NCBI RefSeq assembly: GCF_016907695.1
Contig: NZ_JAFBCK010000001.1
Span: 6,746,001-6,810,000, forward strand
Length of the DNA stretch: 64,000 nt
From: Actinokineospora baliensis
Lineage (GTDB): Bacteria; Actinomycetota; Actinomycetes; Mycobacteriales; Pseudonocardiaceae
Direction: 5' to 3'
The notes beneath the pieces were generated by a model that worked only from the letters and a program-made list of their open reading frames with translations, had not been told where the DNA came from and ran no database searches. This document shows, piece by piece, positions 8,867 through 17,693 of this stretch. The stretch's first letter is position 1, and each line of letters starts with the position of its first letter. The position numbers and the translations under genes were made by a program.

Positions 8867-10132
8867 ATGCGCGGAGCCCTGTCGGGTCTGACCACCCGAG
8901 GACGGTGCCTGATCGCGGCCGGGCTCGCCGCCGCGTTGTGCTCGATCGTGCTCAACGAGCGCGACCTGATGCGCGTGTCGGTGTTCGTGGTGGCACTGCC
9001 GCTGCTGGTGTGCGTGCTGACCGCGGTGTCGCGGGTCGGCCTGCACGCCCAGCGGCACATATTTCCTGTGCGGGTCCCGGTGGGGGGTCGCACCGAGGTG
9101 GCGCTGACCGTCCGCAGCACGGGCAGGCTGCCCACGGTCGGGCTGCTCGTCTCCGACGGCGTGCCCTACGCGCTCGGCGGCAAGCCGAGGTTCCTCATCG
9201 AACACCTGCCCCGCCACACCGGGACGCAACTGCGCTACACGCTGCAGCCGATGCTGCGCGGCATCCAGCAGATCGGCCCGCTGAAGGCGACCATCACCGA
9301 CCCGTTCGGCCTGGCCGAGTTCGAGCGCGAACTGGCGGGCTCGTCGCGGCTGGTCGTGGTGCCCAGGGTGGTGCGGCTGGCCGGGGTGCCCGGCGGGTCC
9401 GGCCTGGGCTCCGGCGACGACGGGTCGGTGCGGCTCAACGCGGGCCAGGGCGAGGACGACGCCGTGGTGCGGCCGTACCGGCAGGGCGACGACCTGCGGA
9501 AGGTGCACTGGCGCTCGACGGCCAAGCGCGACGAGATGATGGTGCGGGTCGAGGAGAGCCCCTGGCGGGGCGGCACGACCGTGCTGCTGGACCGCCGGGT
9601 CAGCGGGCACCGCGGCACCGGCGCCGGGTCGAGCCTGGAGTGGGCGGTGTCGTTCGCGGCCAGCGTCTGCGTGCACCTGCACCGCCACGGCCACCAGATC
9701 CGGCTGGTCACCGAGACCGGCGGCATCCTGGTCAGCGACGCGGGCGACGGCGCGCACAGCGACGACGCGGTGCTCGACGCGCTGGCCGCGCTGCAGCCGG
9801 TGCACCAGCGCGACATCTCCTGCCCGGCCGACCCCGGTCACGGCCAGGAGCTGATCGCGGTCCTCGGCGCGGCGACACCGGAGTCGGTCAGCAGGCTGAT
9901 CCGCTACCGCACCCGGGGCACGCGCAGCCTCGCGGTGCTGCTCGACACCGCGGCCTGGGGCTCGGGCGAGGGCCCGGACGTGGACCCGACGGCCGCGGCG
10001 ACCCTGCTCAGCGGCGCCGGGTGGGGCGTGACGATCGCCCGGCCGGACGCGCCGATGACCCAGGTGTGGGCGGGCGTCTGCCGGACGGGGAACCGGCGCG
10101 GGGACACGATGATCGCGGGAGCCGGGACATGA
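8867..10132 (+). CDS. DUF58 domain membrane protein
   Basis: A 421-residue protein with two N-terminal membrane helices (about residues 12-30 and 35-55). A beta-rich region follows, then the DUF58 signature RPYRQGDDLRKVHW followed by RSTAKRDEMMVR. The C-terminal half resembles a von Willebrand A-like fold, as in other DUF58 proteins. ATG at 8867 lies 10 bp after the moxR stop. The stop overlaps the next ATG as ATGA, so moxR, this gene and the transglutaminase form one operon. Biochemical role is unknown; the family is presumed to be a MoxR client or adaptor. Confidence 0.9.
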   Translation: MRGALSGLTTRGRCLIAAGLAAALCSIVLNERDLMRVSVFVVALPLLVCVLTAVSRVGLHAQRHIFPVRVPVGGRTEVALTVRSTGRLPTVGLLVSDGVPYALGGKPRFLIEHLPRHTGTQLRYTLQPMLRGIQQIGPLKATITDPFGLAEFERELAGSSRLVVVPRVVRLAGVPGGSGLGSGDDGSVRLNAGQGEDDAVVRPYRQGDDLRKVHWRSTAKRDEMMVRVEESPWRGGTTVLLDRRVSGHRGTGAGSSLEWAVSFAASVCVHLHRHGHQIRLVTETGGILVSDAGDGAHSDDAVLDALAALQPVHQRDISCPADPGHGQELIAVLGAATPESVSRLIRYRTRGTRSLAVLLDTAAWGSGEGPDVDPTAAATLLSGAGWGVTIARPDAPMTQVWAGVCRTGNRRGDTMIAGAGT

Positions 10133-12522
10133 GCGAGCAGCCACCGCAGACACCGCAGGCGCAGTGGTCGACCACGGTCACCCCGGTGGTCGCGGCGATC
10201 ACCACGTTGTGCGCCTCGACCGCGCTGTCCGGGGTGATCTCCGGGGCCCGCTGGCTCGGGCACGCGGGTGTCGCGGTGATCGTGGTGACCGCGGTGGGCC
10301 TCGGGCTGCGGGCGATGCGCGCGCCGACGCTGGTGGTGGGGCTCGCGCAGCTGTTCTCGCTGCTGATGCTGCTGGTCGCGCTGTTCACCGACAGCGGGGT
10401 CCTGGGGATCTTCCCCGGCCCGGAGGCGTTGGGCGACCTGGGCGCGGTGCTGGGCGACTCGGTGGAGGCGGTGCGCACGGGTGTGCCGCCGGTGGCCGAG
10501 ACGAGACCGGTGCTGTGCCTGGTCGTGATCGCGATCGGGCTGGTGGCGGTGCTGGTGGACACCCTGGCGGTGGCCGCGGGTGCCCCGGCGGCGTGCGGGC
10601 TGGTGCTGCTGTGCGTGTACGCGGTGCCCGCCTCGCTGGCCGACGAACTGCTGCCCTGGTGGTCGTTCGTGCTCGGCGCGAGTTCGTTCGCGGTGCTGCT
10701 GGCCGTGGACGGGACGCACCGGCACCGGCTGTGGCGCAACCGGCCCGCGCTGCCCAGCACGGGCACCGGGTTCGGGTCGCCGGTCGCGATGGTGTCCTCG
10801 GCGCTGGTGCTTGGCCTGCTCGCGGGCGTGCTGATCACCGGCATCGGCACGGTCGGCAGCCTGCCCGGCGGCGGCAACGGCGGCGGCAGCGGCGGTGGTC
10901 TGGCCCTGAAGCCGTTCACGAAGCTGCGCGGGATGCTCGACCAGGGCAACAACACCGAATTGCTGCGGGTGCGCGGCCTGGGCAACGAGAGCCGCTACCT
11001 GCGGGCGATCACCCTGCCCCGCTACGACCGCAACGGCGGCTGGGTCGCCGCCGACGCGCTGCCCAGCGACGTCCCGGCCGGTCTTGGCATGCCCCCGGCG
11101 CCCGGTGACCGCGGCGGCGGCCAGGAGACCCGGATCGAGATCGAGCCGATCAACTACCAGGACCTGTGGGCGCCGATCTACGGCACGCCCCGCAACCTGC
11201 GCGACCTGCCGGACGGCATGTTCTACGACCAGGCGGGCGGCATGGTGTTCTCGCACACCATGCGCAAGCTGGACCGCTACGTCGAGGACGCCGACCTGAG
11301 CGAGCCCACCGCCGACGCGCTGCGGCAGGCGGGCGAGGACTACGACGAGATCGATCCGGGGTACCTGACCGCCGAGGGCATCGACCCGGAGGTGGTGACC
11401 CTGGCCAAGCTGATCACCAACGGCCAGGCGTCGCCGTTCGACAAGGCGATGGCCCTCAAGAAGCACTTCGACACGTCCAACGGGTTCCAGTACAAGACCC
11501 AGACGGCGCTCACCAGCGACGAGGACGCCCTCAAGGAGTTCCTGTTCAACTCCAAGACCGGCTTCTGCGAGCAGTACGCCTCCGCCATGGCCATCCTCGC
11601 CAGGGCCGCTGGCCTGCCGTCGCGGGTGGCCATCGGCTACACGGCGGGCTTCCTGTCGGGTGACTACCGCTCCATCACCACCCAGGACGCCCACGCCTGG
11701 GTCGAGGTCTTCTTCCCCGGCCAGGGCTGGGTCACCTTCGACCCCACCCCCCTGGCCGACGGCCGCACCTACGACCCCCCGTACGTCAGCGCCGACACCA
11801 GCACCAGCCCGTCCACCAGCAACACCCGCGAAACGGTCCCGAGCGGCACGGCCTCCACCACGGCCGCCCCCCGCAGCGACCGCCCCGACCCGGACCAGCA
11901 GGCGGGCAACCTCGGCCAGCAGAACCAGGGCGACCAGGCGTGGCCGTGGCAGGCGTGGGCCGGGATCGGCCTGGCCCTCGTCGCGATCCTCCTGGCAGGC
12001 CTGATGATCGCCCGCCGGGTTTCGTCGGCGCGCACCTTCGCCCTCGTGGCGGGTTTGCTGGCTGGCGTGTTCTTGCTGTCGCTGATTTCTTGGTGGCTCA
12101 GCGCGCTCCTGGTGGTCCTGGCCCTATCCGCTGTTCCCGCCGCGGTGCGAGACCTGCACCGCCGCCAACGACGATCCGCCATAACCGAAACCGACGACGG
12201 CGCAACGGCGGCGTGGACGGAGCTGATGGCGGAATCGTGGGATCGAGGCGCGGAAACGTCGGACACGGACACGGTTCGGACTGCTGCTCGGCGCTTGGCG
12301 AAAGAGCACTCCCTTGATGAGGGGAGCAAGCAGGCGCTGCGGACGGTGGTGAACTCGGTGGAGCGGTCTTGGTACGGAGGGCGCTCGGAACGGGACCCGG
12401 AGCTGTCGCGGGCGTTCGATGAGGTGGTGGCGGGGATGCGGAAGTCGTCGCCACTGGATTGGCGGGGACGACTGCTACCGCGATCGGTGGTGGCACCGCG
12501 GCGGAAGCGGCGGGAGGAGTAG
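10129..12522 (+). CDS. Membrane transglutaminase-like protein
   Basis: A 797-residue membrane protein with about six N-terminal helices, a large extracytoplasmic domain holding a transglutaminase/protease-like core, and two membrane segments near the C-terminus (about residues 605-660). The catalytic triad is visible: Cys in KTGFCEQYASAMAIL, His in DAHAWVEVFF, and Asp in VTFDPTPLADG. A Ser/Thr-rich linker precedes the last helices and a cytoplasmic tail follows. It starts at ATG 10129 overlapping the DUF58 stop. With moxR and DUF58 it makes the common actinobacterial three-gene set; the substrate is unknown and envelope protein modification is inferred. Confidence 0.92.
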   Translation: MSEQPPQTPQAQWSTTVTPVVAAITTLCASTALSGVISGARWLGHAGVAVIVVTAVGLGLRAMRAPTLVVGLAQLFSLLMLLVALFTDSGVLGIFPGPEALGDLGAVLGDSVEAVRTGVPPVAETRPVLCLVVIAIGLVAVLVDTLAVAAGAPAACGLVLLCVYAVPASLADELLPWWSFVLGASSFAVLLAVDGTHRHRLWRNRPALPSTGTGFGSPVAMVSSALVLGLLAGVLITGIGTVGSLPGGGNGGGSGGGLALKPFTKLRGMLDQGNNTELLRVRGLGNESRYLRAITLPRYDRNGGWVAADALPSDVPAGLGMPPAPGDRGGGQETRIEIEPINYQDLWAPIYGTPRNLRDLPDGMFYDQAGGMVFSHTMRKLDRYVEDADLSEPTADALRQAGEDYDEIDPGYLTAEGIDPEVVTLAKLITNGQASPFDKAMALKKHFDTSNGFQYKTQTALTSDEDALKEFLFNSKTGFCEQYASAMAILARAAGLPSRVAIGYTAGFLSGDYRSITTQDAHAWVEVFFPGQGWVTFDPTPLADGRTYDPPYVSADTSTSPSTSNTRETVPSGTASTTAAPRSDRPDPDQQAGNLGQQNQGDQAWPWQAWAGIGLALVAILLAGLMIARRVSSARTFALVAGLLAGVFLLSLISWWLSALLVVLALSAVPAAVRDLHRRQRRSAITETDDGATAAWTELMAESWDRGAETSDTDTVRTAARRLAKEHSLDEGSKQALRTVVNSVERSWYGGRSERDPELSRAFDEVVAGMRKSSPLDWRGRLLPRSVVAPRRKRREE

Positions 12523-12681
12523 GCGCTCGCGGTGACTTGTCGCTTGTTGGCTTGTCGCTTGCGGTGAGTTGTCCACAATGGTCTGGGTTGTGCACAGGCT
12601 CTCGTTGTGGCGCCTGGGTTGTCGGTGTGCCTCGGTAGGATGTGAATCGGGGGCGCTTGAATTGGGTGATCTTGGTTGAAC

Positions 12682-13054
12682 GGCTCGCCTTCGGCATTGC
12701 GCTGGACCCGGGGTGGTCCGGTGTGCTCGATGAGGCGGACGGCTTCCTGGGAGCGGTGGTCGGGCCAGCGGAGCTGACTCGGTGGGCTGGGTTGGCACCG
12801 GCGGCTTCCAGCGTCGGCTCGCCTGCGGCATTGCGCTGGATCCGTGGTGGTGCGGTGTGCTCGATGGGGCGAACTTGTTTTGCGCGGGGCCCCTGCACCA
12901 GCCGTGGCAGGACCGCAAAAGCCGGGGCCGAAAAGCATGGCCCTGCAGCGCACAACGCTACGGGCACCGCCACCCCACACAAACCAAGTCCGCCCCATCG
13001 AGCAGTTGGCACCGGAGGCTCCGAGTGTCCAGTGGCTGGCAATGCTGTCGGAGT
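12682..13054 (-). repeat. Dispersed palindromic element, copy 1, with flanking partial copies
   Basis: The core lies at 12858-13004. Its left arm starts TGCTCGATGGGGCGAACTTG; the right arm is its near reverse complement, ending CCGCCCCATCGAGCA. The interior is the reverse complement of copies 2 and 3, so this copy is inverted. A flank module, read on the minus strand as GACTCCGACAGCATTGCC then CACTGGACACTCGGA, lies at 13012-13054. Two partial units starting GGCTCGCC lie at 12682 and 12816. The 12523-13121 gap holds no gene I can support. Confidence 0.8.
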
Positions 13055-13121
13055 CGACTCTCGGCTTCAGCCGGTCAGGCCAGCCCTTAGGTCGGCCCGG
13101 CATCTGGGCCCAGCAGGGTGC

Positions 13122-13577
13122 TCAGGCCTCTGTGGTGACCGGAGACCGGCGGTGGGTGGCGGCGGTGAACTCGCGGAGGCCGTGCAGGAGGGCGGCTCGG
13201 GAGTGCGGGGGCATGGCGGCGAGGACTTGGGCCAGGTCGGCTCGGCGGGCGGCTCGGAGGCGGTCCAGGAGGTCTCGGCCGGGGAGGGTGAGGACTATCT
13301 CGACTTCGCGGCGGTCGGTGGTGGCGGGGCGGCGGTCGAGCAGGCCCGCGGATTGGAGGCGGTCGCAGAGGCGGCTGGTGGAGGAGGGGATGGTGCCCAA
13401 CTCTTCAGTCAGCCGGGTCAGGTTGACCGGTTCGAGGGTCTCCACGAAGTGCAGTGCGCGCAGCTGCATCGGCGGCACCTTCGGGTAGACGTCCGTGTTC
13501 GCCCTGGTGAGGACCAGGCCGAGGGCTCGGGCGGCCACCTCGGTTTCGGCTACCTCGTCCACCTGCCGCAGCGCCAT
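13122..13577 (-). CDS. MarR-family transcriptional regulator
   Basis: A 151-residue winged-helix protein. The core helix-turn-helix and wing are visible in PVNLTRLTEELGTIPSSTSR, the recognition-helix region LCDRLQSAGLLDRRP, and a wing with DRREVEIVLTLPGRDLL. MarR proteins act as dimeric repressors responding to small ligands. No operator is obvious. It starts at ATG 13577, 54 bp after the PHP gene on the same strand, so they may be cotranscribed. The ligand and targets cannot be inferred. Confidence 0.9.
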   Translation of the reverse strand: MALRQVDEVAETEVAARALGLVLTRANTDVYPKVPPMQLRALHFVETLEPVNLTRLTEELGTIPSSTSRLCDRLQSAGLLDRRPATTDRREVEIVLTLPGRDLLDRLRAARRADLAQVLAAMPPHSRAALLHGLREFTAATHRRSPVTTEA

Positions 13578-13631
13578 GGGTCAACTTTCGCACACGGGGC
13601 GGGTGGGGTGGCCCCTTCCCCGGTTGCCGGT

Positions 13632-14630
13632 TTACCGCGCGGCGAGCAGCTCGGCGGCCGTCCGGGTGTTGATGACGCGGTCCGGGCCGATGCCGCACTC
13701 TTCCGCGCGTTCGCAGCCGTAGGGCAGCCAGTCGAGTTGGCCGGGGGCGTGGGCGTCGGTGTTGACCGCGAAGTGGCAGCCGAGGTCGGCGGCTTCGCGC
13801 AGGAGCCGTCGGGGCGGGTCGAGGCGCTCGGGGCGGGAGTTGATCTCGACGGCGACGCCGTGGGCGGCGCAGGCGGCGAAGACGGCTCTGGCGTCGAACT
13901 CGGATTCTGGGCGGCCCTTGCCTACCACGAGCCTGCCGGTGCAGTGGCCGAGGATGTCCACGTGCGGGTTGGCCACGGCGGTGAGCATCCGCTCGGTCAT
14001 CTCCGCCTTGGGCATCCGCAGTTTGGAGTGCACGCTGGCGACCACCACGTCCAGTTCGGCGAGCAGCTCCTCCTCCTGGTCGAGCGACCCGTCGAGCAGG
14101 ATGTCGACCTCGATGCCGGTGAGGATCAGGAACGGCGCCAGCTCCACGTTCAGGTCCGCGACCAGTTCCAGCTGGCGGCGCAGCCGGTCGGCGCTGAGCC
14201 CGTTGGCCACGCGCAGGCGCGGCGAGTGGTCGGTCAGCGCGATCCACTCGTGGCCCAGCGCGATCGCCGCCTCCGCCATCTCGCGGATGGGGCTGCCGCC
14301 GTCGGACCAGTCGGAGTGCGTGTGGCAGTCGCCGCGCAGGGCCGCCCGCAGCGCGCCGCCGCCCGCGACGGGGGCGGTCTGGGTGCCCGCGAGCTTGGTC
14401 AGGTAGCTGGGTTCGCCGCCCATCACCGACTCGGCGACCACCAGGGCGGTGGTGTTGCCGATGCCGGGCAGGTCGGTGAGGGTCCCGGCGGTGGCCCTGG
14501 CGCGCAGTTCGTCCGGGTCGATCTCGGCGACCTTGGCCGCGGCCCGGCGGAACGCGCGCACCTTCTGGGTCGCCTCGCCCGCGCGCTCCAGGTAGAGCGC
14601 GATCTGCTTCAACGCGGCGACGGGATCCAT
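13632..14630 (-). CDS. PHP-domain metal-dependent phosphoesterase with HhH domain (PolX C-terminal-like)
   Basis: A 332-residue protein combining an N-terminal DNA polymerase beta-like helix-hairpin-helix region (MDPVAALKQIALYLERAGEA, then LTDLPGIGNTTALVV) with a C-terminal PHP hydrolase domain. Metal-binding motifs are GDCHTHSDWSDG, ALTDHSPR, ILTGIEVDI, DILGHCTGR and NTDAHAPGQ. The arrangement matches bacterial proteins related to PolX lacking the polymerase palm, suggesting a DNA end-processing or phosphatase role. ATG 14630 was chosen over a GTG 18 bp upstream because family members begin MDPVAAL. Confidence 0.88.
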   Translation of the reverse strand: MDPVAALKQIALYLERAGEATQKVRAFRRAAAKVAEIDPDELRARATAGTLTDLPGIGNTTALVVAESVMGGEPSYLTKLAGTQTAPVAGGGALRAALRGDCHTHSDWSDGGSPIREMAEAAIALGHEWIALTDHSPRLRVANGLSADRLRRQLELVADLNVELAPFLILTGIEVDILLDGSLDQEEELLAELDVVVASVHSKLRMPKAEMTERMLTAVANPHVDILGHCTGRLVVGKGRPESEFDARAVFAACAAHGVAVEINSRPERLDPPRRLLREAADLGCHFAVNTDAHAPGQLDWLPYGCERAEECGIGPDRVINTRTAAELLAAR

Positions 14631-14727
14631 GCGCCATAGGTATCGCACCCGGCGCTGCCGCGCACGACCGGCGGGCCACCGACCACCGCACTAGCGTCGA
14701 GGCACCCCACCGCTGGAGGAGGACCGC

Positions 14728-16725
14728 ATGCCCATCCCGGCCACCCCGCCCGTCGCACCGGCCGCGCTGACCGACCTGCTCGACGGCCGCTGGGGCCACA
14801 TCCGCCGCGAGGCCCGCACCAGGATGGCCGCGCTGCCCTCCCCCGCCACCTACGACCTGACCACCGAGCAGCACCGCGCCCAGGTGTTCGCCGAGCTGCA
14901 CGAGCTGGCCAAGTCCGGCTACCCCCGGGTCGGTTTCCCCACCAGCCACGGCGGCGAGGGCGACCTCGGCGGGTCGCTCACGTCGTTCGAAATGCTCGGC
15001 TTCGGCGACCTGTCGCTGATGGTCAAGGCCGGGGTGCAGTGGGGCCTGTTCGGCGGGGCCGTCGAAGCCCTGGGCACCGAGCACCACCACGACCAGTACC
15101 TGCGCGACATCATCGACCTGCGGCTGCCCGGGTGCTTCGCGATGACCGAGACCGGCCACGGCTCCGACGTCCAGCACCTGCGGACCACGGCGACCTACGA
15201 CCCGGCGACCGGCGAGTTCGTCGTGCACACCCCGCACGAGGCGGCCCGCAAGGAGTACATCGGCAACGCGGCCCGCGACGGGCGGATCGCGGTGGTGTTC
15301 GCGCAGTTGATCGCCGGTGGGCAAGGGCGCGGGGTGCACGCCCTGCTGGTGCCGCTGCGCGACGAGGCGGGACAACCGCTGCCCGGCGTCACCATCGAGG
15401 ACTGCGGGCGCAAGGCCGGCCTCAACGGCGTCGACAACGGGCGGATCTGGTTCGACCAGGTCCGCGTGCCCCGGGACGCCCTGCTCAACCGGTACGGCGG
15501 CGTCGCGGCGGACGGGACGTACACCAGCTCGATCGAGAGCGACTCGCGGCGGTTCTTCACCATGCTCGGCACGCTCATCCGCGGGCGGATCAGCGTGGCG
15601 GGTGCCGCGGGCAGCGCCACCAAGAGCGCCCTGACCATCGCGACCCTCTACGCGCTTGAGCGCCGCCAGTTCACCAAACCCGACAGCGACGACGAGGTGC
15701 TGCTGCTCGATTACCTCGCGCACCAACGCAAACTCCTCCCCGCGCTGGCGACCACCTACGCGCTGCACTTCGCCCAAGAAGAACTGGTCACCACGCTGCA
15801 CGAGCTGACCACCGACGAGCACCGCCGCCGCGAGCTGGAGTCGCGGGCGGCTGGTCTCAAAGCGGCCACGACCTGGCACGCGACCCGCACCATCCAGACC
15901 TGCCGGGAGGCGTGCGGCGGTGCCGGGTACCTCGCCGAGAACCGGTTGCCGCAGCTCAAGGCCGACACGGACGTGTTCACCACGTTCGAGGGCGACAACA
16001 CCGTGCTGTACCAACTGGTCGCCAAGGGCCTGCTCACCGGCTACCAGCAGGACCTGCACGAGCTCGGCAGCGTCGGCATGGCCAGGTTCATCGCCGACCA
16101 GTTCGTCGGCACGGTGATCGAGCGGACCGCGGCCCGATCGCTGATCGACCGGCTCGTGGGTGCGGTCACCGCTCGGGACGAGGACGCCGACCTGCTCGAC
16201 CGCGGCTGGCACCTGCGCCTGTTCGAGGACCGCGAGAAGCACGTGCTCGACACGCTGGCCCGCAGGCTGCGGCGCGCGGGCGAGCCGGGCGTGGACGCGT
16301 TCGAGGTGTTCAACGCCGCGCAGGACCACGTGCTGCGCGCGGCCAGGGTGCACGTCGAGCGGATCGTGCTGGAGGCGTTCGTCGCCGCGATCGACCGGTG
16401 CGCCGACCCGGAAGCGGCCGCGCTGCTGGGCCGCGTGTGCGATCTCCACGTGCTCAGCACGATCGAAGTGGACCTGGACTGGTTCCTCGGGCACGGCAGG
16501 CTGGGCGCCGCGAGGGCCAAGGCCGTCACCGGGGCGGTCAACGACCTGTGCGGGCACCTGCGCCCGCACGCCGAAGCGCTGGTCGAGGCGTTCGCCATCC
16601 CGTCGTCGCTGCTGGCGGCGCCGATCGCCTCGGGTGCCGAGCGTGATCGGCAGGACGCGCAGCGCGGTCACGACCACGATCCACTACCCCGGAAGGAGGA
16701 CTCCGGGAGAGCGACCGCGTCGTGA
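14728..16725 (+). CDS. Acyl-CoA dehydrogenase/oxidase family flavoprotein
   Basis: A 665-residue FAD enzyme of the acyl-CoA oxidase-like branch, longer than the roughly 390-residue dehydrogenases because of an extra C-terminal domain. It has the flavin-binding FAMTETGHGSDVQHLRTTA segment, a mid-domain with GRKAGLNGVDNGRIWFD, and the oxidase-type motifs CREACGGAGYL and FEGDNTVLYQLVAKGLL. It would oxidise a fatty acyl-CoA at the alpha-beta position. A strong GGAGGAGG site precedes ATG 14728. It stands alone, divergent from the PHP gene, with no other beta-oxidation gene adjacent. Confidence 0.9.
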   Translation: MPIPATPPVAPAALTDLLDGRWGHIRREARTRMAALPSPATYDLTTEQHRAQVFAELHELAKSGYPRVGFPTSHGGEGDLGGSLTSFEMLGFGDLSLMVKAGVQWGLFGGAVEALGTEHHHDQYLRDIIDLRLPGCFAMTETGHGSDVQHLRTTATYDPATGEFVVHTPHEAARKEYIGNAARDGRIAVVFAQLIAGGQGRGVHALLVPLRDEAGQPLPGVTIEDCGRKAGLNGVDNGRIWFDQVRVPRDALLNRYGGVAADGTYTSSIESDSRRFFTMLGTLIRGRISVAGAAGSATKSALTIATLYALERRQFTKPDSDDEVLLLDYLAHQRKLLPALATTYALHFAQEELVTTLHELTTDEHRRRELESRAAGLKAATTWHATRTIQTCREACGGAGYLAENRLPQLKADTDVFTTFEGDNTVLYQLVAKGLLTGYQQDLHELGSVGMARFIADQFVGTVIERTAARSLIDRLVGAVTARDEDADLLDRGWHLRLFEDREKHVLDTLARRLRRAGEPGVDAFEVFNAAQDHVLRAARVHVERIVLEAFVAAIDRCADPEAAALLGRVCDLHVLSTIEVDLDWFLGHGRLGAARAKAVTGAVNDLCGHLRPHAEALVEAFAIPSSLLAAPIASGAERDRQDAQRGHDHDPLPRKEDSGRATAS

Positions 16726-16858
16726 TCCGGGATCGGGTAGTCGCCGGGGGAAACGCCCCGTATCCTGGAGGCGACACCTCCACCGAGGGGTGCCCGCCGG
16801 GTCCGGCGGCAACCGTGATCGCCCGGCGCCCGCGACCGCTGTGCCGGAGGAGGAACGC

Positions 16859-17269
16859 ATGCCACTCTCCGAGCACGAGCAGCGACTGCTCGACCAGATC
16901 GAGCGCGCGCTCTACGCCGAGGATCCCAAGTTCGCCTCCACCGTCCGAGGAGCCCGCCTGCGCAAGCCGTCCCGACGGCGCAGGCTGCAAGGCATCGCCC
17001 TGTTCGTGCTGGGTGTGGCCCTCCTCGTGCTCGGTGTGATGCTGCCGTTCAAACCGGCTGGTATCCCCGTGGTGAGCCTGCTCGGCTTCCTGGTGATGTT
17101 CGTCGGTGCTCTGCTGACGCTGACGGCCCTGCGCCAGGGCGGCTCCGAACCGGAGTCAGGTCAAGAGTCCCCCAGCGGAGGCGGCGGCGCGACCGCCCAC
17201 CACCGCAGGAGCTCGTTCTCCCAACGGATGGAGGAGCGCTTCAAGAAGCGCTTCGACGAAGAGCGTTAA
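16859..17269 (+). CDS. DUF3040 small membrane protein
   Basis: A 136-residue protein typical of the DUF3040 family near actinobacterial division and sigma-factor genes. The N-terminus MPLSEHEQRLLDQIERALYA is the family signature. Two membrane helices follow (about 43-63 and 69-90), then a polar tail rich in Gly, Ser and Arg ending in charged residues. GGAGGAGG precedes the ATG. Function is unknown. Confidence 0.9.
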   Translation: MPLSEHEQRLLDQIERALYAEDPKFASTVRGARLRKPSRRRRLQGIALFVLGVALLVLGVMLPFKPAGIPVVSLLGFLVMFVGALLTLTALRQGGSEPESGQESPSGGGGATAHHRRSSFSQRMEERFKKRFDEER

Positions 17270-17303
17270 CGCACGTCAGCAGGTCCCCACACCCAGGCCG
17301 CGC

Positions 17304-17350
17304 GCCGACCCCAGCACCTTGGAGTCGGCGCTGAGCCGTTTCTGGGGGCC
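17304..17350 (+). terminator. Possible terminator after the DUF3040 gene
   Basis: Two overlapping hairpin options (GCCGAC/GTCGGC and CCCCAG/CTGGGG) end shortly before CCTTTT at 17349-17354. This is a weak candidate but the only T-run in the convergent gap. Confidence 0.3.
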
Positions 17351-17366
17351 TTTTCGCCGTGGGGCG

Positions 17367-17693
17367 TCAGTTCTTCTCCGCCGCGCCCAGGACCGGGATG
17401 ATCTCGTCGAGGCCGGTGATGGCGAGGATGCGGGACAGGAACGCGGGGACCTGGTCGAGCAGGACTCGCTTGTCGCGGGACAGGGTTCGCTTGTGGGCGG
17501 CGATGAACACGCTCAGGCCGCTGCTGTCGATGAAGGTCAGGCCGCTCAGGTCGACCACGACTTCGGTGTTGGCCGCCACCAGGTCGAGCAGGGCCTGCTT
17601 GAAGGCGATCGAGGTGTGCGTGTCCAGCTCCCCCGTGACGCTGATGATCGCCTGGGTGGGGGTGGTCGTGGTGGTGTGGGAGAACTCGGTCAT
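17367..17693 (-). CDS. STAS-domain anti-sigma factor antagonist
   Basis: A 108-residue SpoIIAA/RsbV-like protein. The phosphorylatable serine region is visible as VDLSGLTFIDSSGLSVFIAA. Such proteins, when unphosphorylated, bind an anti-sigma kinase and free its sigma factor. The ATG overlaps the stop of the preceding cobalamin-binding gene as ATGA, making it the last gene of a five-gene partner-switching operon starting at 21154. A Thr-rich N-terminus (HTTTTTPTQ) is distinctive. Confidence 0.9.
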   Translation of the reverse strand: MTEFSHTTTTTPTQAIISVTGELDTHTSIAFKQALLDLVAANTEVVVDLSGLTFIDSSGLSVFIAAHKRTLSRDKRVLLDQVPAFLSRILAITGLDEIIPVLGAAEKN